Origin: Anaerolinea sp.
GTDB taxonomy: Bacteria > Chloroflexota > Anaerolineae > Anaerolineales > Villigracilaceae
Reading direction: 5' to 3'
NCBI GenBank assembly: GCA_020720965.1
Contig: DYNS01000075.1
Span: 1 to 10,373, forward strand
DNA length: 10,373 nt
The notes beneath the pieces are model-generated. The model did no database searches, had not been told where the DNA came from, and saw nothing but the letters and a program-made list of their open reading frames with translations. The position numbers and the translations under genes were made by a program. Shown piece after piece: positions 6,099 to 10,373 of this stretch. The first letter of the stretch is position 1. Every line of letters starts with the position of its first letter.

Positions 6099-7118
6099 AT
6101 GAAGATTCTCATCCTCGGTGGCACAGGGCTTATCAGTTCTGCCTGCACAGCGCTTGCTCTGCAACAAGGCATGGAAGTCACCCTCCTCAACCGCTCCGAA
6201 TCTACCAGGCATCCCCTGCCCTTCGGCGCGCGCCTGCTCCGCGCCGATGTTCACGCCGACCCGGCTCCAATCGCCGCCTTGCTGCGCGGCGAGCGCTTCG
6301 ACTCAGTCGTGGACTTCATCGCCTATACCCCTCAGGATACCGAGCGGGATGTAGCCCTCTTTGCCGGGCTTACCCGCCAATTTGTCTTCATCAGTTCTGC
6401 CAGCGCCTACCAAAAACCGCCTTCCCATTACCTCATCACCGAAGAAACGCCCCTCGCCAACCCCTACTGGCAATATTCCCGCGACAAAATCGCTTGCGAG
6501 GCGCATCTCATGCAGGCATACCATCAACAAGGCTTTCCGGTCACGATTGTGCGCCCCTCGCTGACCTACGGCGTTTCGCAAATCCCCCTCATCAATGGCA
6601 GTTGGCAACACCCCTGGACGTTGATAGACCGCATGAAGCGCGGAAAACCTGTCATTGTCCCTGGGGATGGTTCCTCGCTTTGGACTCTCACCTGGAACGA
6701 GGATTTTGCTCAGGGTTTGGTGGGGCTTTTGGGGCAGGAAAATGCTCTGGGTCAGGCTTTCCACATCACATCTGACGAAGTTCTCACCTGGAACGAAATT
6801 TTTGAAGAAACAGGACGCGCCCTGGGCGTGCAACCCCGCCTCGTCCACATCCCCTCCGACCTGATTGCCCGTTACAGCGAGCGGGCAACTGGCAGCCTGA
6901 TTGGCGACAAAGCCAACAGCGTGGTGTTTGATAATAGTAAAATTAAGCGCCATGTGCCGGGTTTTCAGGCTTCGGTTTCCTGGGCGCAGGGGGTACGCCG
7001 CAGCCTTGTCTGGTTCCAAGCCGACCCTGCTCGCCAGACCCTGGACGCAGAAGCCAACAGCCTGTGGGATGGCATCCTGAACGCCTATGCCCGCGCCTAC
7101 CCGCAGGAGCAGCTCTGA
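6099..7118 (+). CDS. Atypical SDR, NAD-dependent epimerase/dehydratase-like protein
   Basis: A 339-residue cytosolic protein with an N-terminal Rossmann fold. The dinucleotide-binding glycine motif is ILGGTGLISSA (5-15), followed by an acceptor strand ending VTLLNRS (27-33), where Asn-Arg suggests a possible NADP preference. FISSASAYQ (97-105) carries the serine region and YSRDK (126-130) gives the catalytic YxxxK pair. The substrate-binding C-terminal half includes VRPSLTYGV and PVIVPGDGSSLWTLTWNEDFAQGL, a pattern shared by NAD-dependent epimerase/dehydratases, including the CSP41-like atypical SDRs. Substrate is unknown; a nucleotide-sugar or similar metabolite is plausible but not shown. 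The ATG lies two bases after the RarD-like stop, preceded by GGGAGAAGG. The TGA stop overlaps the ATG of the next gene (TGATG at 7116-7120), so translational coupling is likely. Confidence 0.88.
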   Translation: MKILILGGTGLISSACTALALQQGMEVTLLNRSESTRHPLPFGARLLRADVHADPAPIAALLRGERFDSVVDFIAYTPQDTERDVALFAGLTRQFVFISSASAYQKPPSHYLITEETPLANPYWQYSRDKIACEAHLMQAYHQQGFPVTIVRPSLTYGVSQIPLINGSWQHPWTLIDRMKRGKPVIVPGDGSSLWTLTWNEDFAQGLVGLLGQENALGQAFHITSDEVLTWNEIFEETGRALGVQPRLVHIPSDLIARYSERATGSLIGDKANSVVFDNSKIKRHVPGFQASVSWAQGVRRSLVWFQADPARQTLDAEANSLWDGILNAYARAYPQEQL

Positions 7119-7611
7119 TGCTCACCCCCGCTGACCTGTTGCAGTACCTGCAAACCAACCGGCTGCCTTACCGTTACTTCGAGCATCCCGCCGTTTTCAC
7201 CTGCGAGGAAGCCGAACATCACTACCCGGAAGTGGAAGCCTCCAGCACCAAAAACCTGCTGCTTTGCGACAAAAAAGGCAAACGCTTCTTTCTCGCGGTC
7301 ACTTCTGCCAGAAGAGCGTTCATCTGGGGCAGTTGGCGCAGACGATGGGTGTGAATCACCTGCGCTTTGCCTCGGAAGCCAATCTGATGCGCTTACTGGG
7401 CGTTTCTCCTGGCGCGGTGACTTTGCTGGGGCTGGTGAATGACCCTCAGACCGAGGTGGAATTGTGGCTGGATGCGGATGTCTGGCAATCCGACCAGTTT
7501 TTCTGTCACCCTCTGGTCAACACCGCCACCCTTGCCCTTTCGCGCGCCACCCTGGAGGCTTTTTTTGCGCTGACGGGGCATTCGATTCACTTTTTTAACG
7601 CCGCTTTGTAG
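7118..7611 (+). pseudogene. YbaK/ProX-type aminoacyl-tRNA deacylase, frameshifted
   Basis: Two reading frames together encode one full-length (about 164 residues) YbaK/EbsC-domain protein of the ProX group, which clears mischarged tRNA such as Ala-tRNAPro. The first frame (7118-7354) gives the N-terminal part, with FEHPAVFTCEEA and SSTKNLLLCDKKGKRFFLAVTS; Lys45 is the position of the conserved family lysine. It then runs into non-family residues and a TGA at 7352-7354. The -1 frame picks up as CQKSVHLGQLAQTMGVNHL and continues with FASEANLMRLLGVSPGAVTLLGLVND and CHPLVNTATLALS to the TAG at 7609-7611, all family-typical. Adding one base near 7301-7310 would restore a 165-codon frame. Both halves look well preserved, which points to a sequencing or assembly error or a very recent mutation. 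The ATG at 7118 overlaps the upstream stop; the next gene follows after 13 bases. Confidence 0.82.
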
Positions 7612-7624
7612 AAAGGAATTTGAA

Positions 7625-8527
7625 ATGACAACTCCTTCCGTCACTCCGTTAGATTTGCATTTTCAGGGGCAGGCGCGTGCCATTGCCTCCTACCTGCTGC
7701 CGCACAGCGCCGGGGTCGCCTTGGTGGAATCGGGACCCGGCTCTACTTTGCCCGCCTTGCAAGCCGCCTTGCAGGAGCGCGGCTACACCTGGCAGGACCT
7801 GACTCATGTTTTTCTCACCCACATTCACCTCGACCATGCCGGGGCAGCAGGCTTTTTGGCGGGGCAGGGGGCGCAGGTCTTCGTTCACCCGGTGGGTGCG
7901 CCGCACATGCTCAACCCGGAAAAGTTGATTGGCAGCGCCACCCGCATTTATGGCGATAAGATGCAAACCCTGTGGGGTGACTTTCTCCCCGTCCCCGCCG
8001 AGAAGTTGACCGTTTTACAGGATGGCGAGGAGGTTCAGGTCGGCAGCCTGCGCCTGACAGCATTGAACACCCCCGGACATGCCGAACATCACTTCTGTTA
8101 CCTGTTGGACGACCTCTGTTTCAGCGGGGATGTGGGCGCGGTGCGGATTCCGGGACATCAATACATGCGTTTGCCCATGCCGCCGCCGGAGTTTCATTTG
8201 GAAAAATGGCGCGAGAGTGTTTCCCGTTTGCAGGCGTTGAACTTTCGCCGCATCGCTCCCACTCACTTTGGCATTTTTGACGACCCCCAATGGCATTTAC
8301 AGACCATTCAGCGCAACCTGAACGAGGTGGAGCGCTGGCTAAAGGAGACGATGCCCTCTAACCCGCCTGCCGAGGCGCTGCGAGAGCGTTTTGTGGAGTG
8401 GATGGAAGCGCAGGGACGCGCCGAGGGCTTGAGCGAAGAGGAGATTCTTGCCTATCGCCTCGCCAACCCCCTCAGCATGAGCGCGGACGGGTTGCAGAGG
8501 TATTGGAATAAGTTTGGTAACGGGTAA
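7625..8527 (+). CDS. MBL-fold metallo-hydrolase
   Basis: A 300-residue cytosolic protein of the metallo-beta-lactamase superfamily with the complete di-metal site: H66-x-H68-x-D70-H71 in LTHIHLDHAG, His152 in NTPGHAEHH, Asp169 in CFSGDVGA, and His214 in APTHFG. The first ~45 residues form the usual beta strands (VALVESGPGS). The last ~80 residues after PTHFG are helical (QTIQRNLNEVERWLKETM…) and form a C-terminal extension seen in many hydrolases of this type. It probably hydrolyses an ester, thioester or similar bond; the substrate cannot be named. Active-site completeness argues for an enzyme and against a decayed copy. AAAGGA at 7612-7617 lies 7 bases before the ATG. It is the last gene of the plus-strand run; an intrinsic terminator follows five bases after the TAA. 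Confidence 0.92.
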   Translation: MTTPSVTPLDLHFQGQARAIASYLLPHSAGVALVESGPGSTLPALQAALQERGYTWQDLTHVFLTHIHLDHAGAAGFLAGQGAQVFVHPVGAPHMLNPEKLIGSATRIYGDKMQTLWGDFLPVPAEKLTVLQDGEEVQVGSLRLTALNTPGHAEHHFCYLLDDLCFSGDVGAVRIPGHQYMRLPMPPPEFHLEKWRESVSRLQALNFRRIAPTHFGIFDDPQWHLQTIQRNLNEVERWLKETMPSNPPAEALRERFVEWMEAQGRAEGLSEEEILAYRLANPLSMSADGLQRYWNKFGNG

Positions 8528-8531
8528 ATGC

Positions 8532-8568
8532 AAAAGGGGCTGTTCCGAAAGGAACAGCCCCTTTTTTT
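8532..8568 (+). terminator. Strong intrinsic terminator, probably bidirectional
   Basis: The arm AAAAGGGGCTGTTCC (8532-8546) pairs perfectly with GGAACAGCCCCTTTT (8551-8565) around a GAAA tetraloop, and seven T follow from 8562 to 8568. It closes the plus-strand operon just after the MBL gene. On the minus strand the same stem ends in TTTT then GCATTT, 18 bases beyond the cytochrome b stop, so it can also end that convergent transcript, probably less efficiently. Confidence 0.93.
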
Positions 8569-8585
8569 GTCAGGCATCCAGCGCC

Positions 8586-9266
8586 TTATTTTTTGCCCGC
8601 CTTTTTGTGGGCAGGCTTTGCGGTAGGCTTGTGAGTCTCCGCGTGGGCATCTTTCTCTTCCCAACCTGTCACCATCGTCTCGACGTGGCTGAAGACGCTT
8701 TTTCCGGTCGTGGTCATGTACACATGCACGATGATGAAGGCGAGCAAAGCAAAAGCGCCGATGGTGTGCCAGAGGGCAACGTTATCAATGACGAAGAGCT
8801 TAATCCCTAATTTTTCGTAGATGTTCTCTTCCAGATATTCCCGGTACATATACATTGTTCCGGTGATGCCCATGAGGGGCAGGAAGATGACCTTGAAGTT
8901 GAGGTAGGTGATTTTTTGCAGGGGGTTCAGGTGCGAGATTTCGGTCGGGTGGGTGGGGTGGGGTTCGCCGCGCAGGATGCCATAGGCGTAGTAACGGGCT
9001 TGCTTAATCATGCCTTCCACGTTCATCAGGGATTGGTACTGCCTCCAGCGCCCGGTGGTCACGTAGTAAAAGAACATGGCAAAGGCTTCCGCGACCAGTA
9101 ACAGCCCGGCTACATTGTGAATTTGGACGGCGGTGTTGAAGTCTATCAGTTGGTGGCTGCCGTGTACCGCAAACCCGGTGAACATAAGGGTGAAAATAAC
9201 CAGGGCTTGCGACCAGTGCCAGATGCGAATAAACAACGGGTAGATTTGAACTCGTTTGGCTTCCAT
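8586..9266 (-). CDS. Membrane cytochrome b (cytochrome b561/FdnI-type) partner of the multiheme cytochrome
   Basis: A 226-residue membrane protein with four predicted helices (roughly 20-35, 48-70, 122-142 and 163-187). Histidines are placed as in diheme b-type subunits of formate dehydrogenase and thiosulfate reductase: His17 in IRIWHWSQ, His50 in IHNVAG, His167 in LWHTIGAF and His181 in IVHVYMTTTG. Such subunits carry electrons between the quinone pool and a partner on the outer face. The gene starts three bases after the stop of the multiheme cytochrome, with AAAGG 10 bases before the ATG, so the two proteins are very likely a complex. The C-terminal tail (residues 203-226) is rich in His, Lys and Ala (HAETHKPTAKPAHKKAGKK) and extends past the family core, probably into the cytoplasm. 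Whether it oxidises or reduces quinone is not decided by sequence. Confidence 0.85.
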   Translation of the reverse strand: MEAKRVQIYPLFIRIWHWSQALVIFTLMFTGFAVHGSHQLIDFNTAVQIHNVAGLLLVAEAFAMFFYYVTTGRWRQYQSLMNVEGMIKQARYYAYGILRGEPHPTHPTEISHLNPLQKITYLNFKVIFLPLMGITGTMYMYREYLEENIYEKLGIKLFVIDNVALWHTIGAFALLAFIIVHVYMTTTGKSVFSHVETMVTGWEEKDAHAETHKPTAKPAHKKAGKK

Positions 9267-9269
9267 TTT

Positions 9270-10373
9270 TTAGATACCTTTTGCCTGCTGTTTGCTAATT
9301 TGATGAGCAATAACCCGCGCCAGCCCATGCACAGATACGCCGCCCAGAACCAAAAGAACGCCGTACCAGCCGATTTGGTCTAACAACGGGGTGGGGGTGA
9401 TGCCGGGGATATACACGCCTTCCACGCCCGCCAGAATGCCGTTGCCGCGTGTGTGGCAGGAGTTGCAAGCCAGGGCTTCTTCTGCCGGGGCGACCATGTG
9501 CGTAATGGGCCAATACATGCGGGTTTCGATAAAACCGTATTCGCCGCTGTAGTCCGCTCCGGCGTAATCCATGCCAAATTGCAGGGCTTTTTCCCAGTTG
9601 TAATTGCTCCAGTAGGAAGAGTCGTCTTTGCCGTAGACATGCGGCATGAGCAGGGTGTGATTGACCGTGTCGTAGGGTTGTTTGCCGCGCATCACCTTAA
9701 AGGGATAGATGCGGCTGTTGGGGTCTTCTGCCGAGCCGTGAATTTGATTCACTTCCACCATTTCGGCGTTCGGGTCGAAAGGTTTCATGCTCTGGTAGTC
9801 AATATTGCCGTCAAACCAAAAATATTCCGGCTGAACGTTTTCTTCCCAAATGAAGTTACCCTTTTCCGAAAGGTAGGTTACCCAGCCGTTGTCGTCATGT
9901 TCGGCATAGGGTTTGCCTTCGGCATTCATCTTCCCGCCCGTAGACCAGTCCCACCACATTTTGGTCGGGTGTCCGCCGCGCGCGTAGGCGGGGATGTGAC
10001 AGGTCTGGCAGGCGATGCTTTCCACATGACGGTTGAGGGCTTCGGCGTTTTCCACCGTGTTGGGGTGCGGGGTAAGACCGTGACAGTTTTCGCAGGTCAG
10101 GGTTCCGCTTTGGTGCAGAATGTCCAAGCCATCGGTGTCTTTGGGGGTCATCTGATAATGCCCGCCGGGGATGTCGTGTGCTTGGGGCATGTGGCAGGTG
10201 GAGCAGGCAAAATTCAGCCCGTCCGCGTCCATGTGAACATCCAGGGCGTGGTCGGGGCTGACGAGGGAAGAATCCAGGTCGCCGTGCTTTACGCCATTAT
10301 CGCCGCCGCCGTAAAAGTGACAGGCTCCGCAGGTTTGGCGGCTGGTGTGACCGACATTTTGCGCCACGTTGGA
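9270..10373 (-). CDS. Multiheme cytochrome c, tetrathionate reductase/octaheme (OTR) family, 5' end outside window
   Basis: The frame is open through the right edge (Ser-Asn-Val precede the first visible Ala), so the N-terminal signal and first hemes are missing. About 367 residues are visible. Counting from the GTG at 10367, five CxxCH heme sites are seen: CGACH (13-17), CSTCH (55-59), CENCH (92-96), CQTCH (120-124) and CNSCH (301-305). The segment GHTSRQTCGACHFYGGGDNG then VKHGDLDSSL is characteristic of the octaheme tetrathionate reductase family known from Shewanella oneidensis OTR, which reduces tetrathionate, nitrite and hydroxylamine in vitro. Three further hemes would be expected upstream. 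After the last heme a hydrophobic helix (about 332-353, WYGVLLVLGGVSVHGLARVIAH) and a basic tail (KQQAKGI) form a C-terminal membrane anchor with the heme domain outside the cytoplasm. A cytochrome b gene follows after three bases. Natural substrate is unknown; sulfur or nitrogen compound redox chemistry is the family expectation. Confidence 0.88.
   Translation of the reverse strand, partial: SNVAQNVGHTSRQTCGACHFYGGGDNGVKHGDLDSSLVSPDHALDVHMDADGLNFACSTCHMPQAHDIPGGHYQMTPKDTDGLDILHQSGTLTCENCHGLTPHPNTVENAEALNRHVESIACQTCHIPAYARGGHPTKMWWDWSTGGKMNAEGKPYAEHDDNGWVTYLSEKGNFIWEENVQPEYFWFDGNIDYQSMKPFDPNAEMVEVNQIHGSAEDPNSRIYPFKVMRGKQPYDTVNHTLLMPHVYGKDDSSYWSNYNWEKALQFGMDYAGADYSGEYGFIETRMYWPITHMVAPAEEALACNSCHTRGNGILAGVEGVYIPGITPTPLLDQIGWYGVLLVLGGVSVHGLARVIAHQISKQQAKGI

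Noticed and set aside
7264..7310. Programmed -1 frameshift at the A6 run in the deacylase gene
   Set aside because: Residues encoded after the A-run in the original frame (GKRFFLAVTS) still fit the family, so the break lies about 30 bases further on. The context GAC AAA AAA GGC also lacks a proper slippery heptamer, since the base before the run is C.
9270..10373. Hydroxylamine oxidoreductase or ammonia-forming nitrite reductase
   Set aside because: The GHTSRQTCGACHFYGGG pattern and heme spacing fit the OTR family better, and no CxxCK motif of NrfA is seen in the visible part, though the N-terminal hemes lie outside the window.
1..10373. CRISPR array, tRNA, insertion sequence, phage or toxin-antitoxin module
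   Set aside because: No regularly spaced direct repeats, cloverleaf, transposase, integrase or small paired genes are visible; almost all sequence is explained by the genes listed.

Overview
The window looks like a piece of a GC-rich bacterial chromosome, most likely from the phylum Chloroflexota (Anaerolineae-like). That placement is an inference from the style of the proteins: a Chloroflexota-type BMP lipoprotein with an LSAC lipobox, an octaheme cytochrome next to a cytochrome b, and tightly packed operons. No rRNA or other marker gene is present. I see no tRNA, CRISPR array, insertion sequence or phage gene. Coding density is very high and the only intergenic stretch over 100 bases is 4963-5190.

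Layout from left to right. (1) 1-271, plus strand: the C-terminal end of a GT4 glycosyltransferase cut by the window edge. Its stop codon interlocks with that of the next, convergent gene in the tetramer CTAG. (2) 268-4962, minus strand: a complete four-gene ABC importer of the BMP (basic membrane protein, nucleoside-type) family, transcribed as permease 1, permease 2, substrate-binding lipoprotein, duplicated ATPase. The permeases overlap by ATGA, and a strong 16-bp perfect hairpin separates the binding-protein gene from the ATPase gene. (3) 4963-5190: divergent regulatory region. (4) 5191-8527, plus strand: a tight run of four genes, namely a RarD-type EamA transporter, an atypical SDR NAD-dependent epimerase/dehydratase-like protein, a YbaK/ProX-type aminoacyl-tRNA deacylase broken by an apparent one-base deletion, and an MBL-fold hydrolase. 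It ends in a textbook intrinsic terminator at 8532-8568. (5) 8586-10373, minus strand: a membrane cytochrome b and, upstream of it, most of a multiheme cytochrome c of the tetrathionate reductase/octaheme (OTR) family, cut by the right edge.

The ABC genes form one transporter: lipid-anchored binding protein outside, permease heterodimer in the membrane, double ATPase inside. The two cytochromes probably form one electron-transfer unit, with the cytochrome b passing electrons between the quinone pool and the extracytoplasmic multiheme cytochrome, which carries its own C-terminal membrane anchor. The plus-strand four-gene run shows no obvious single pathway. The most noteworthy points are the membrane-anchored octaheme cytochrome/cytochrome b pair, the frameshifted deacylase, the hairpin next to the ATPase ribosome binding site, and the shared CTAG stop.
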